From Kitasatospora viridis (GTDB lineage Bacteria; Actinomycetota; Actinomycetes; Streptomycetales; Streptomycetaceae), in the NCBI RefSeq assembly GCF_007829815.1, contig NZ_VIWT01000005.1:310001-374000 (forward strand): 64,000 bases of DNA, read 5' to 3'. The first letter of the stretch is position 1. Every line of letters begins with the position of its first letter. The notes under the pieces are model-generated. The model searched no databases and was not told the DNA's origin. It saw nothing but the letters and a program-made list of their open reading frames with translations. Below are positions 42,160-51,565 of the stretch, piece by piece. Both the position numbers and the translations under genes were made by a program.

Positions 42160-45108
42160 TCAGGCCCCGTCGAGCCGCCCGCGGACCGTCGCGAGCTGGG
42201 AGCTCGCGTTCAGCTCGGTGTAGAGCGCGGCGCTCTGCTCCCAGTGCTCCCGGGCCGTGGCGGGATCGCCCAGCGCCCGGTGGTCGTCGCCGATCCGCAG
42301 GTGGCAGCCCGCCAGGGAGAACCGGTCGCCGATCGCGGCGCAGATCTCGCGGGCCTGCTGGTGGCGGGCGAGTGCCCGGGCCGGGTCCGTCGCGCGTTCG
42401 ACGTCGCCGAGTCCGTTGAGCGCGAGCTGCTGGCGGGTCCGGTCGCCGGCGTCGGTGGCCATCGCCAGGGCCTGGTGCAGCATCTCCGCGGCCTCGGCGG
42501 GCCGGCCGAGCTGGTGCAGCGTCATGCCGATGTTGGCCAGCGCCCGTCCTTCGGTGATGTGGTCGCCGACCTCCCGGGCGAGCGCGAGGGCCTGCCGGTG
42601 GTACTGCGCCGCCTGCTCGAAATCCTTCAGCTGCTCGCAGGTGGAGCCGAGGTTGTTCAGCACGATCACCTGGCCGGCGCGGTCGCCCGCCGCCTCGTAG
42701 GCGGCCATCGCCCAGGTGAAGTGGTCGATCGCCTCCTGATGGCGGCTCAGCTGGGAGTAGGTCGCGCCGAGGTTGGTCAGCACCCGGCGCTCCCCGGCCT
42801 GGTCCCCGAGGTCGCGGAAGACGAGCAGCGCGGCCTGGAAGCAGTCGACGGCGTCGGGGTAGCGGCCCAGCAGCCAGTACGAGCCCGCCAGGTTGGTCTG
42901 GGCGGTGGCGTGCCCGGCCAGATCGCCGGTGGCCGTGGTGGCCGCGGCGGCGGCGGTGTGCAGGGTCAGCGAGGCGCTGTAGTGGCCGTAGTGGTCCAGG
43001 TAGCGGGCGAGGACGCCGGACAGGTCGCTGCTGTGCCGCGTGACGGCCGCGACGGGGTGGGTGCCGGCGGCGATCAGGTTGGTCAGCTCGGTGTCGAGCC
43101 AGTCCCGGGCGCTCTCCGTGCCGCCCAGCGGGTCGGTGGGCGTGCCGGGCTTCGGCGGATGCGGACGCCGGTTCGCCTCGTGCGGGTAGAGGATGTCCGC
43201 CGCTGCCGCCGCAGTGTGGGCGTAGTAGGCGAGGAGCCGGTCCAGCGCGGCCTGCCGGTCGGCCTCCGGCTCCGCCGCGTCGGCCAGGCCGCGGGCGTGC
43301 TGGCGCAGCAGGTCGTGGAAGGTGTAGCGGCCGGGGGAGCGCTCGATGACCAGGTGGTGGTCGTGCAGCTCGTCGACCAGGTCCTCGGCGTCGGCCAGCG
43401 GCAGGTCGGCCAGGGCCGCCAGGGCGTACGCGGAGAAGGCGTCGCCCGGGTGAAGGCCGGCCAGGCGGAAGAGCCGCTGCTGATCGGGGGTCAGCGCGTC
43501 GTAGGAGACGGCGAACGCGGCGGCGACGCTCTGGTCCTCGGACCGGAGCTCGGTGGGCAGGCTGATCCGGTCCCGCAGCCGGGCCAGCAGGTGGGACGGG
43601 GTCCAGGTGCTGCGGTGCGCCAGGCGGGCGGCGGCGATCCGGATCGCCAGGGGCAGGTAGCCGCAGAGCCGGACGATCTCGGCGACGTCCTCGTGCTGGC
43701 CGGCGATCCGGTCCGGGCCGCAGATCTGGCCGAACAGGGCGACGGCCGTGGCCGGTTCGAGGACGTCCAGGGAGAGCGCCCCGGCCCCGGCGAGCGCGGG
43801 CATCCGGCGCCGCGAGGTGACCAGGACCAGGCTGCCGGGGGAGCCGGGGATCAGGGGGCGGACCTGGGCGGCGTCGACGGCGTTGTCCAGCACCACCAGC
43901 AGGCGGCGTTCGGCGGCGGTGCTGCGCCACAGCGCCGCACGCTCCTCGGCGTCGGCCGGCAGGGCCTCCTCGGCCACCCCGACGGCGCGCAGCAGCCGGG
44001 CCAGCGCGGTGCCGGGGTCGAGCGGGGTCTGGCCGGGGGTGAAGCCGTGCAGGTCGATGAAGACCTGGCCGTCGGCGTACCGGTCGGCCAGGGTGTGGGC
44101 GACGTGGACGGCCAGCGTGGTCTTGCCGACCCCGGCCATCCCGTCGATCGCGGAGATGACGACGGCGCTGGTCGCCGGGGCGGCCGCGGCCGCCAGCAGG
44201 CGGTCGGTCTCCGGGACCCGGCCGGTGAAGTCGGCGACGTCCCGGGGGAGGCTGTTGCGGGGGGTGTAGCCGGGCGGGGCCGGAGTTGGTGCTGGAGCCG
44301 GGGCTGGGGTGCCGCGCCGCGCCGCGGGCTTCGCAGGTTCGAGCAGCGTCGGGTCGGCCGCGAGGATCCGCAGCTGGAGCTCGGTGACCTGCGCGGAGGG
44401 CTCGACCCCGAGCTCGGCGACCAGACGCTTGCGCAGGTCCTGGTGCACCGCGAGGGCTTCGGCCTGGCGACCGGCGCCGTACAGCGCCAGCATCAGCTGT
44501 CCGTGCAGCGCCTCCCGCAGCGGGTGGGCCCGGGTGAGGCCGCGCAGTTCGGCCACCAGTTCCCCGTGCCGCCCGAGCCCGAGGTCGGCCTCGATCCGGT
44601 GCTGCCAGGCCGTCATGCGGGTCTCGTCGAGCTCCTGGACCCGTGCGGCGCCGTCCGCGTCGGGCGGCAGGTCGGCGAACGGCTCGCCGCGCCACAGCTC
44701 CAGCGCGCCGGCCAGGGTCCGGCTCGCGGTCGCGAGCTCACCCGCGCGCAACTGGTCCGCGCCGAGCCGGCAGCCCTCGACGAACTCGTCGGTGTCCAGC
44801 TCGCCCGGAGCCGTCGTCAGCAGGTAGCCCGGCGCCACGGTGCGCAGCCGCAGCCCCGACTCGTCGCCGAGCATCCGGCGCAGCCGGAGCACGTGGTTGC
44901 GCAGGCTCGCGGTGGCGGTGGACGGCCGGGTTGCGCCCCACACCGCCGACGCCAGTTGCTCCACCGACACGACCCGGTTCGCGTTCACCAGCAGCATCAC
45001 CAGTGCGGCGCGCGGACCGTCGGGGGGCAGCACGACCTTGCCGTCCGGGAGGGTGACGTTCACCGGCCCCAGCAGGTTGAATCGCACGGGGTCAGGACGC
45101 TCGCTCAT
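42160..45108 (-). CDS. AfsR/SARP-family transcriptional regulator with NB-ARC and TPR domains
   Basis: This 982-aa regulator has an N-terminal OmpR-like winged helix (about 1-95, with NHVLRLRRML), a bacterial activation domain (about 100-250), a Pro/Ala linker, and an NB-ARC ATPase (Walker A GMAGVGKTT, near residue 330; VVLDN as Walker B). A long C-terminal block of TPR repeats follows (about 640-970, e.g. NLGATYSQLSRHQEAI). GGAG precedes the ATG. It diverges from the MoxR/bpX operon across 97 nt containing overlapping promoters, so control of that operon is plausible. AfsR-like proteins are often global, so other targets are possible. Confidence 0.94.
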   Translation of the reverse strand: MSERPDPVRFNLLGPVNVTLPDGKVVLPPDGPRAALVMLLVNANRVVSVEQLASAVWGATRPSTATASLRNHVLRLRRMLGDESGLRLRTVAPGYLLTTAPGELDTDEFVEGCRLGADQLRAGELATASRTLAGALELWRGEPFADLPPDADGAARVQELDETRMTAWQHRIEADLGLGRHGELVAELRGLTRAHPLREALHGQLMLALYGAGRQAEALAVHQDLRKRLVAELGVEPSAQVTELQLRILAADPTLLEPAKPAARRGTPAPAPAPTPAPPGYTPRNSLPRDVADFTGRVPETDRLLAAAAAPATSAVVISAIDGMAGVGKTTLAVHVAHTLADRYADGQVFIDLHGFTPGQTPLDPGTALARLLRAVGVAEEALPADAEERAALWRSTAAERRLLVVLDNAVDAAQVRPLIPGSPGSLVLVTSRRRMPALAGAGALSLDVLEPATAVALFGQICGPDRIAGQHEDVAEIVRLCGYLPLAIRIAAARLAHRSTWTPSHLLARLRDRISLPTELRSEDQSVAAAFAVSYDALTPDQQRLFRLAGLHPGDAFSAYALAALADLPLADAEDLVDELHDHHLVIERSPGRYTFHDLLRQHARGLADAAEPEADRQAALDRLLAYYAHTAAAAADILYPHEANRRPHPPKPGTPTDPLGGTESARDWLDTELTNLIAAGTHPVAAVTRHSSDLSGVLARYLDHYGHYSASLTLHTAAAAATTATGDLAGHATAQTNLAGSYWLLGRYPDAVDCFQAALLVFRDLGDQAGERRVLTNLGATYSQLSRHQEAIDHFTWAMAAYEAAGDRAGQVIVLNNLGSTCEQLKDFEQAAQYHRQALALAREVGDHITEGRALANIGMTLHQLGRPAEAAEMLHQALAMATDAGDRTRQQLALNGLGDVERATDPARALARHQQAREICAAIGDRFSLAGCHLRIGDDHRALGDPATAREHWEQSAALYTELNASSQLATVRGRLDGA

Positions 45109-45131
45109 CGTTCCAGCTCCAGGACACGGAT

Positions 45132-45196
45132 TGTTGCGGTGATCCTACAGTCGCCGGGTACCCGGTCGAACCGGCCGTGACCTGCGCGCTTAGACT
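45132..45196. promoter_or_regulatory. Overlapping divergent promoters with a 12-nt palindrome
   Basis: On the minus strand, TTCGAC and TAGGAT (17-nt spacer; -10 at 45137-45132) fit a promoter for the AfsR-like gene. On the plus strand, TAGACT at 45191-45196 fits a -10 box whose start point falls at the GTG of the MoxR gene (45206). That gene has no ribosome site, so a leaderless mRNA is likely. Between them lies the perfect palindrome CCGGGTACCCGG (45154-45165). Confidence 0.55.
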
Positions 45197-45205
45197 CCTG
45201 TTCCT

Positions 45206-46390
45206 GTGACTGAGCAGTGGGACGCGGCCCTGGCGGCCGATGCGAAGCGGGTCGGCGAGGCGGTGGCCGTCGCCGGGGCCGGGATGGTGGACCGCGAGGT
45301 GCTCGCCGAGGTGGTCGCCCTGTGCGCCGTCGCGGGGGAGCACCTGTTGGTGGTCGGCGCGCCCGGGACCGCCAAGTCCGAGGTGGTGCGGCGGGTCGCC
45401 GCGCAGCTCGGCGGGCGGTACTTCGAGTACCTGCTCGGCCGCTTCACCGAGCCCAACGAGCTGTTCGGCCCCGTCGACCTGCGCCGACTGCGCGAGGGAC
45501 GGGTCGAGTTCGAGACCGAGGGGATGCTGCCGGAGGCCGAGGTCGCCTTCCTCGACGAGGTGTTCCTCGGCTCCACCGCCATCCTCAACACCCTGCTCGG
45601 CCTGCTGAACGAGCGGGTCTTCCGGCGCGGCCGGACCGTCCTCGCGAGCCCGCTGCGGGTGTGCGTGGGCGCGGCCAACGGCCTGCCCGAGGACCCCGCG
45701 CTGGAGGCGTTCGCCGACCGCTTCCTGGCCCGGCTGTTCGTCGAGCCCGTCCCCGACGACCGGCTGGAGGAGCTGCTTGAGGCCGGCCGCCGGCCCGCGC
45801 CCGAGCCGCCGGCCGGGCCCGGCCTGCTCGGCGAACTCGACCGCCTCGCGGCCGCCGCCCGCCGCTGCGAGCTGGACCGGGTGACACCCGTGGTCGCCAC
45901 CGCCGTCCGGCGGCTGCGCGGCGCGGGCGTGCCGCTCAGCGACCGCCGCGTCGTGCGGGCGCAGCGCCTGATCGCCGCGGCCGCCGCGCTCGACGGGCGG
46001 ACCACGGCGACCGCCGGCGACCTGTGGGTGCTGCCGTTGATCGCGCCGGCCGCCGACGCCCAGGCGCTGGCCCGGGAGACCCTGGCCGACCTGGTGGGCG
46101 AGGCCGCCAACCGCAGCCTGGTGTACGCCGCGGAGGAACTGTCCCGGGGCGCCCGGGCCCGCGGCGAGCGCCTCGCCCGCGTCGGCGACGCGCTGCTGGC
46201 CGAGTTCGCGACGGCGACCGGCCGCGAGAGCAGTGACGGCGGTGACGGCGGTGACGATCACGATGCCCGTGACCTGCGCCTGCGCCTGGAGGCCACCCTG
46301 CGCGAGGTGGACGCCTCCTTCGATCCCGCCGACCTGCCCGAGCGGCTGGCCGGCATACGGGCCCGACTCGTGACCGCGGTCCGTTCGTGA
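45206..46390 (+). CDS. MoxR/RavA-type AAA+ ATPase (first copy)
   Basis: This 394-aa ATPase has Walker A GAPGTAKS (about 52-59), FTEPNELFGPVDLRRLREG, Walker B VAFLDEVF and sensor ANGLPED, closely following the RavA/MoxR pattern. The C-terminal part is helical with an Asp/Gly-rich insert. MoxR ATPases remodel partner proteins, usually together with vWA proteins. The GTG start lacks a ribosome site and is probably leaderless. Its stop overlaps the next start (GTGA), beginning a tightly coupled four-gene run. Confidence 0.9.
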   Translation: MTEQWDAALAADAKRVGEAVAVAGAGMVDREVLAEVVALCAVAGEHLLVVGAPGTAKSEVVRRVAAQLGGRYFEYLLGRFTEPNELFGPVDLRRLREGRVEFETEGMLPEAEVAFLDEVFLGSTAILNTLLGLLNERVFRRGRTVLASPLRVCVGAANGLPEDPALEAFADRFLARLFVEPVPDDRLEELLEAGRRPAPEPPAGPGLLGELDRLAAAARRCELDRVTPVVATAVRRLRGAGVPLSDRRVVRAQRLIAAAAALDGRTTATAGDLWVLPLIAPAADAQALARETLADLVGEAANRSLVYAAEELSRGARARGERLARVGDALLAEFATATGRESSDGGDGGDDHDARDLRLRLEATLREVDASFDPADLPERLAGIRARLVTAVRS

Positions 46391-46842
46391 CCGGGGCGGC
46401 CCGCACCGGACTGCGCTGGGAGCGCCGGGAGCCGCCGCTCGCGGTGGCCGGCGTGGCCGGGTGCGGTCCGGCGGCCCGCGCGCTGGCCGGCGCCACCCGG
46501 GAACGGCTCACCTCGGGAGCCCGGCTGCGTGCCGTGGCCGACCGGCGGACCCTGGTGGTCCTCGGCGAGCCCGACGACCTGCCGTGGGCCGAGGGCGTGC
46601 GGTACCTCGGCTGGGACGGCGGCGTGCTGGTCCCGACCACGGCCCGCCCCTGGCCGGCGGCCGCGCTCTGGCGGGAGGCCCTCATGCCCGACGCGGCGTC
46701 AGCTGACGCACCGTCATCGGACGTTCCCCACCTGGTCGTCCTGCTGCCCGGCACCGCGCTGGTCGCCGAGCTGCCGACCCGCCCGGCCGACCCGGCCGCG
46801 CTCGACCGGGTGACCGGTCTCGACGAGGACGCGAGCGCATGA
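46387..46842 (+). CDS. bpX5-like component of the MoxR system
   Basis: This 151-aa protein has no signal or membrane segment. It has RWERREPPLAVAGVAGCG at the start, then LVVLGEPDDLPWAEGVRYLGWDGGVLVPT and LVVLLPGTALVAELP in pieces. Size, position and the WxDGxxL element suit the small bpX5-type proteins found beside MoxR and vWA genes. The family call rests on memory of that layout and is tentative. Both ends overlap neighbours by 4 nt. Confidence 0.6.
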   Translation: MTGAARTGLRWERREPPLAVAGVAGCGPAARALAGATRERLTSGARLRAVADRRTLVVLGEPDDLPWAEGVRYLGWDGGVLVPTTARPWPAAALWREALMPDAASADAPSSDVPHLVVLLPGTALVAELPTRPADPAALDRVTGLDEDASA

Positions 46843-48545
46843 CCACCCAGGCCACCACGGCCGGCCCGCCCGCCACGGCCGCGTCGCCGAGGCTGCTGCC
46901 GGCCGGCCTCGCCCCCTGGGCCGGCGGGCTGTCCGCGCTGACCCCGGCCCTGGCCCTGGCCATCGGCCCGATGGTGCGCCGGATCGACCGCCTCGTCGCC
47001 GAGCGCGAACCGCGCACCGCCGAGCAGGGCGAGCCGGACGGCTACGGCGGCCTGAGCCGGACCGGCCGACCGGACCAGCTGCTGCCCTCCGAGTGGCTGC
47101 TCGCCGACGAGCTGCCCGAGGAGTTCCTGCGCCGCCACCTCAGCGGCGAACTGCTCCACACCGCACCGGAGTTCCGCCGGACCAGCCGGCGCGGCCGGCT
47201 CGCCGTGCTGGTCGACACCGGCCCGGGGGCGGCGGGTGCGGTCCGCCTGGTGCAGCTCGCCGCCCTGGTGGTGCTGCAACGCCGGGCCGCCGTCCGGGGG
47301 TCGGAGCTGGTGGTCAGCATCCTCGGTGATCCGCCGGGGAGTTGGCTGACCGGGGAGCCGGCCGCGCTGTTCCGGCACTGGCTGGACGCCCGCCGGGACA
47401 CCGAACCGGACGCCACCTCGGTCACCGACGCCCGGGCGGCGCTGGACGCACCCGACGAGGCCTGGCTGCTCACCACCCCCGGCCTTGCCGCCGAGTTGCC
47501 CGGGCACCGCCGCACGCTCACCGCCGAACCCGGTGGCTGGAGCGCGGCCGGGGTGACCCGGGTGCGGGTGAAGCTCGACGCCGCGACGGTCGAACTCCCG
47601 CTCCCGGCACCGGAGATCGCCGTCCGGGCGCTGCGCGGCGCCGAGTTCCGGCGGGCCCCGCAGCAGCGGGCGGCCTCGGTGGACGCGGCGCGGCTGCCCG
47701 TCTTCAACAGCTTCGCGCCGGCCCTGGTGGCCCGTGGTGCGACCACCGCCCACCTGGTGGTGACCGCCTTCAGCTCCGGCAGCGCGCTGCGGCCGGGACG
47801 GCCGCGCACCCACGGCTTCGGCTGGCCGGTCGTCGCGGCCGCCCGGATCGGGCGCCGCCTGATCGTCCTGCTGGCCAGGCCTGACGGGCTGCTGGCGCAC
47901 GTCATCGGCCGACCGCTCTCCCCGGCGTCCTGGGAACCGGTCCCGCTGGCGCGGTTCGGCCTGGACCGCGCGCGGCTGGACGCGCTGCTCCGGCGGCCGG
48001 TGCTCCCGCTGACCTACGAGAACGGCCTGCTCTCGGTGCCGCTGGCCGGCCGGTGGTGGTCGATCGCCGCGACCGGCGAGGTGGCGGACACCGGCCCGTG
48101 CGTCGCCGCCGACGGGCCGGCCGGGTTCGACTGGACGCGCGAACCCCGTCTGTACGGCGGGGAGTTCCCGGAGGCCGTCGAACGGGCGGCCGGGCTGGTC
48201 TTCGCCCAGGACGCCGTCGCCTGGGCGGAGGACGGCGAGCGCTGGCGGATCCGGCGGCGCCACGGCGGGGACGCCGAGGTGCTCGTCCCGTCCGGTGCCG
48301 AGGTGGTCGGCCTGGTCCAGCAGGGCGACACCGTCGCGCTGATCACCTGCTCCGCCATGGGGTTGGTGCTGCGCAGCGTCCGGCCCGACGGCACGCGCAC
48401 GCTCAGCCGGCTGTCCGGCGGGGCCGGCCGACCGGCCGTCCACCCCGCGATGCCGCTGGTCGCCACCGAGCCGCACCCCGGCCGGATCCTGGTCGGCGAC
48501 GCGCTCACCGGCCAGGTGCACCTGCAGATCGGAAGCACGACATGA
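46839..48545 (+). CDS. vWA-like plus beta-propeller protein of the MoxR system
   Basis: This 568-aa protein has two parts. The N-terminal half (about 60-260) contains GRLAVLVDTGPGAAGAVRLVQ and ELVVSILGDPPGSW, which read as a vWA fold whose MIDAS DxSxS is degenerate (DTGPG). The C-terminal half (about 290-568) shows repeating short beta blades such as GLLSVPLAGRWWSIAATGEV and GRILVGDALTGQVHLQI, fitting a beta-propeller. It overlaps both neighbours (ATGA). No transmembrane segment. Probably a ligand- or effector-facing part of the ternary system. Confidence 0.7.
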   Translation: MTTQATTAGPPATAASPRLLPAGLAPWAGGLSALTPALALAIGPMVRRIDRLVAEREPRTAEQGEPDGYGGLSRTGRPDQLLPSEWLLADELPEEFLRRHLSGELLHTAPEFRRTSRRGRLAVLVDTGPGAAGAVRLVQLAALVVLQRRAAVRGSELVVSILGDPPGSWLTGEPAALFRHWLDARRDTEPDATSVTDARAALDAPDEAWLLTTPGLAAELPGHRRTLTAEPGGWSAAGVTRVRVKLDAATVELPLPAPEIAVRALRGAEFRRAPQQRAASVDAARLPVFNSFAPALVARGATTAHLVVTAFSSGSALRPGRPRTHGFGWPVVAAARIGRRLIVLLARPDGLLAHVIGRPLSPASWEPVPLARFGLDRARLDALLRRPVLPLTYENGLLSVPLAGRWWSIAATGEVADTGPCVAADGPAGFDWTREPRLYGGEFPEAVERAAGLVFAQDAVAWAEDGERWRIRRRHGGDAEVLVPSGAEVVGLVQQGDTVALITCSAMGLVLRSVRPDGTRTLSRLSGGAGRPAVHPAMPLVATEPHPGRILVGDALTGQVHLQIGSTT

Positions 48546-51478
48546 CCGTGAACGCGAACGTGAACGCGACCGCGAACATGAATGCGACCGCGAACGTGAA
48601 GGCGACCGCGAACGTGAACGCGAGCGGTACGGCGGCCGGGCTCCACCGGGCCGAGGTGACGGCCGCCGGCTTCGTGCTGGACGTCCCGTCGATCGGCGCC
48701 GACGAGGCCGCGCAGCGGGTGCTGCGGCACTGGCAGGACGGCGCCAGGCTCCTCGAACTCCCCTGCGGATCCTGGCTGTTGGAACTGGCCGACCCCGTCC
48801 AGGTGCGCGCCGACCGCGCCCCCGGCCTGCCCCTGCTCGCCCGGGGCGGCGCGCTGCGCACGCTCGACGCCCAGGACGAGAGCGCCGAGGCCGGCCACCT
48901 GGTGCGCCGTCACCGGGGCGTGCTCGAACGCCACGACCTCGCCGCACTGCCGCGCCTGCGGCCCGCCGACTGGCTCGCCCTCGACGAGTTGACGATCCGT
49001 CAGCTCATGCCGCTGGACGCCGCACCGGACCCGGAGCCGGTCCTCGACGCGGTGCTGGAGCGCCCCCGGCCCGACCTGCGGGCGGCGGCCGGGGTGCGGC
49101 CCGCCGCTGCCAGGGGCCGGCGCAAGGGCGGGCCGCAGCTCGGCGCACCGGTGGGCACGCTGCGGGTGCGGCGCATCGTCTTCCTGGTCGCCATCGCCGC
49201 CGGCGCGCTCGGCCGGTCCGCCCGGCTGAACCCCGTGCTCACCGTGGTGACCGCGGCCGTGATGTTCGTGCTGGTGGCGGGGCTCGTCCTCGCATTCCCC
49301 GGCATAGGAGTCGGAGCCGGAACCAGGTCCAAGTTCAAGTCCAAGTTCAAGTCCAGGTCCAGGTCCAGGTCCGTCAAGGGGCCCACCACCGGCAACTCGT
49401 CCAACCCCGGCACCGCCCGCAGCACCGGCAAGTTCCGCCTCTTCCGCAAGTCCCGCACCCCCGGCCGCCCCCGGCGCCCCGCGTGGGCGCCGGTGACCGG
49501 CCTGCTCGCCGCGCTCGCCCTGCGCAGCCCGGCCGGCCAGGTGGTGCGCGGCCGCCACGCCCGCTACCTGCGGGAGCTGTCGCGCGCCTTCCACCAGCGC
49601 CGCTGGGAGGACGCGCTGCGCAACGCCATCGCCCTCGGCTCGGCCTCGGGCGCCGACGCCGAGCAGACGTCCTGGCTCTCGCTCGCCCTGCCGCAGCGCC
49701 GCACGGGCGAACTCCGGGCCGATCCGCACCGCACCCCGGGCGGCCCGGCCTCGCCGCTGTCCGACCAGACGGTCCATCAGCACCTCACCGAGGTCTACCG
49801 CGAGGCGGCCACGGCCCTGGAGCGGGAGGGCCGGATCGAGGAGGCGGCCTTCCTGCTGGCGGACCTGCTCGTCGCGCCGGCCGAGGCGGTCGCCCTGTTG
49901 GAGCGGCACGGCCGCCACCGCGCCGCCGCCGAGCTGGCCGAGGGCCGCGAGCTCGACCCCGAGCGGCTGGTCCGGCTGTGGTGGCGGGCCGGCGACCGGG
50001 ACCGCGCCGTGCGCATCGCCCAGCAGCACGGCGCCTTCGCGGCCGCGGTGCGGCGACTGGCGGAGATCGACCAGGACACCGCCCGCGAGCTGCGCACGGC
50101 CTGGGTGCGCTCCTGCCAGGCGGCCGGTGACCGGACCGGTGCCGTCGAGGCCGCCTGGCCCGACGAGCACCTGCGGCCGCTGATCGCCGGCGACCTGCGC
50201 GACGGCGTCGCGCTCGGCGGCCCGACCCGGGCCCGCTCGCTCGCCCACCTGCTCGCGCTCGGCGCGGGCCGGGCGTGCGCGCCGCTGGTCCTGGCCCTGC
50301 TCGACGGCCGGGAGCCCGGTGGCCGGGCCGAGCGGGCCCAGCTGGCGGCCGCGCTCGGCCGCCTGCCGGGCAGCGATCCGGCGCTGGACCGCGAGGTCGC
50401 GACCGCGGCGGCCCGGGCCCTGGTCCGGGACCGGGGCTTCGAGCCGGACCTCGACGCCCGCACCGGGCGCGCGCTCTTCTACGCCCTGCTGAAGCGGGCC
50501 GACCCGCTCGCCGCCGCCGACCTGCGTCCGCCGAAGCCCGGCCCGGCCGCGCCCGCCGGGCCGCTGACGGTCAGTGCGGACCCGGAGCCGGGCCGCCTGC
50601 CGCTGCGCGACGCGGTCGCCCTGGAGTCCGGCTCGGTGCTGGTCGCCTGCGGCCAGGCGGGCGTGCGGCTGCTCACCCCCGACGGCCGTGTCCGCGCTCG
50701 CTGGGACACCCCGGCGGAGCGCCTGGTGGTCGCCGACCACGGCGGCACGGTCCTGCTGGTCGCGCGCCACGGGCAGGCGAGCGAGATCGCCCGGCTGGAC
50801 CTGGCCACCCGGCGGGTCCGGCCGTGGACCACCCTGCGGGTCCGCGACCTGCCGCCCTCCTTCGACGGCCGGCTGCTCATCACGGTCGACGAGAACGGCA
50901 TCGCCGTGCTCGACACCCTGGCGCCCAAGCCCTCGGTGGTCTGGCGTGAACTCGGCGACGGCTCCGTGCCGGTGGGCCCGCTCGCCCGCACCGCCGGCAG
51001 CTGCAGCGCCGTGGTCGCCACCGGGGCGCTGCTGGAGCGGTGGCGCTGGGACCTGCCGGGCTGGCAGCTGCGCTCGCGGCTGCCGCTGGCGGACGCCCCG
51101 CCGCCCGACGCGGTGCTCGCCGACGGCACGACGCTGACCCTCAGCCCGGACCGGACGGAACTGCTGCGCGGTGGCGAGCAGCAGCAGAGCCGGATCCGGA
51201 CCGCCGTCGCGGACGGCCAAGCCCACGTGCTGCTGGCCGATGCCGACCGGTACGCGCTGGTGACCAAGACCCGCGACGGCGCGACCACCTTGACGCTCGG
51301 CACCGGCCGGGGCTCCGCGACGGTGGCCCGGCTGCGGTTCCCCGCCGCGAACCCGGGCGGGTTCGGCCTGCGTCACCACGGCGGCACGGCGACCTTCTGG
51401 CACCGCGACGGCCGCCTCGTCGCCCTCAGCGCGGGCGGCACCCGGGTTCTCGCCAACCTGCGCCTGGCAGCTGACTGA
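48542..51478 (+). CDS. bpX6-like membrane-linked beta-propeller protein
   Basis: This 978-aa protein has several parts. An Asn/Ala/Val repeat occupies about residues 3-28. A bpX6-like head follows (WQDGARLLELPCGSWLLEL, then RADRAPGLPLL). Two hydrophobic segments follow (about 218-232 and 238-262). A basic Ser-Lys-Phe-Lys/Ser-Arg repeat comes next (about 263-277), then a second hydrophobic stretch, an alpha-helical repeat region (about 340-640), and a C-terminal beta-propeller (about 690-978, e.g. LVACGQAGVRLLTPDGRV, RLLITVDENGIAVLDTL). The head and propeller lie on either side of the membrane segments, so topology matters. ATGA overlap with the preceding gene. An 87-nt gap follows. Confidence 0.7.
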   Translation: MTVNANVNATANMNATANVKATANVNASGTAAGLHRAEVTAAGFVLDVPSIGADEAAQRVLRHWQDGARLLELPCGSWLLELADPVQVRADRAPGLPLLARGGALRTLDAQDESAEAGHLVRRHRGVLERHDLAALPRLRPADWLALDELTIRQLMPLDAAPDPEPVLDAVLERPRPDLRAAAGVRPAAARGRRKGGPQLGAPVGTLRVRRIVFLVAIAAGALGRSARLNPVLTVVTAAVMFVLVAGLVLAFPGIGVGAGTRSKFKSKFKSRSRSRSVKGPTTGNSSNPGTARSTGKFRLFRKSRTPGRPRRPAWAPVTGLLAALALRSPAGQVVRGRHARYLRELSRAFHQRRWEDALRNAIALGSASGADAEQTSWLSLALPQRRTGELRADPHRTPGGPASPLSDQTVHQHLTEVYREAATALEREGRIEEAAFLLADLLVAPAEAVALLERHGRHRAAAELAEGRELDPERLVRLWWRAGDRDRAVRIAQQHGAFAAAVRRLAEIDQDTARELRTAWVRSCQAAGDRTGAVEAAWPDEHLRPLIAGDLRDGVALGGPTRARSLAHLLALGAGRACAPLVLALLDGREPGGRAERAQLAAALGRLPGSDPALDREVATAAARALVRDRGFEPDLDARTGRALFYALLKRADPLAAADLRPPKPGPAAPAGPLTVSADPEPGRLPLRDAVALESGSVLVACGQAGVRLLTPDGRVRARWDTPAERLVVADHGGTVLLVARHGQASEIARLDLATRRVRPWTTLRVRDLPPSFDGRLLITVDENGIAVLDTLAPKPSVVWRELGDGSVPVGPLARTAGSCSAVVATGALLERWRWDLPGWQLRSRLPLADAPPPDAVLADGTTLTLSPDRTELLRGGEQQQSRIRTAVADGQAHVLLADADRYALVTKTRDGATTLTLGTGRGSATVARLRFPAANPGGFGLRHHGGTATFWHRDGRLVALSAGGTRVLANLRLAAD
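48549..48624 (+). repeat. In-frame tandem repeat in the N-terminus of the bpX6-like gene
   Basis: About four degenerate copies of an 18-nt unit close to GTGAACGCGACCGCGAAC encode Val-Asn-Ala-Thr-Ala-Asn. All copies keep frame. The repeat begins two codons after the start. Confidence 0.8.
49327..49372 (+). repeat. Short tandem repeat encoding a basic linker
   Basis: A 12-nt unit (TCCAAGTTCAAG) occurs about twice, then a 6-nt unit (TCCAGG) about three times. It encodes Ser-Lys-Phe-Lys and Ser-Arg repeats just after a hydrophobic segment, so it would be a strongly positive membrane-adjacent stretch. Confidence 0.8.
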
Positions 51479-51565
51479 CCGTCAGGTCCGGGGTGGGCCG
51501 ATATTCGGATGCAACCATCGGGCCCCGCGTCCAGACTGGCGGCACCAGCCGATCAGAGGAGTGCC

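Noticed and set aside
42160..44695. Extension of the aldo/keto reductase frame to a 1,184-aa protein
   Set aside because: The part beyond 42007 is Arg/Pro-rich shadow of the AfsR-like gene in another frame. The reductase has a proper GTG start and ribosome site at 42007.
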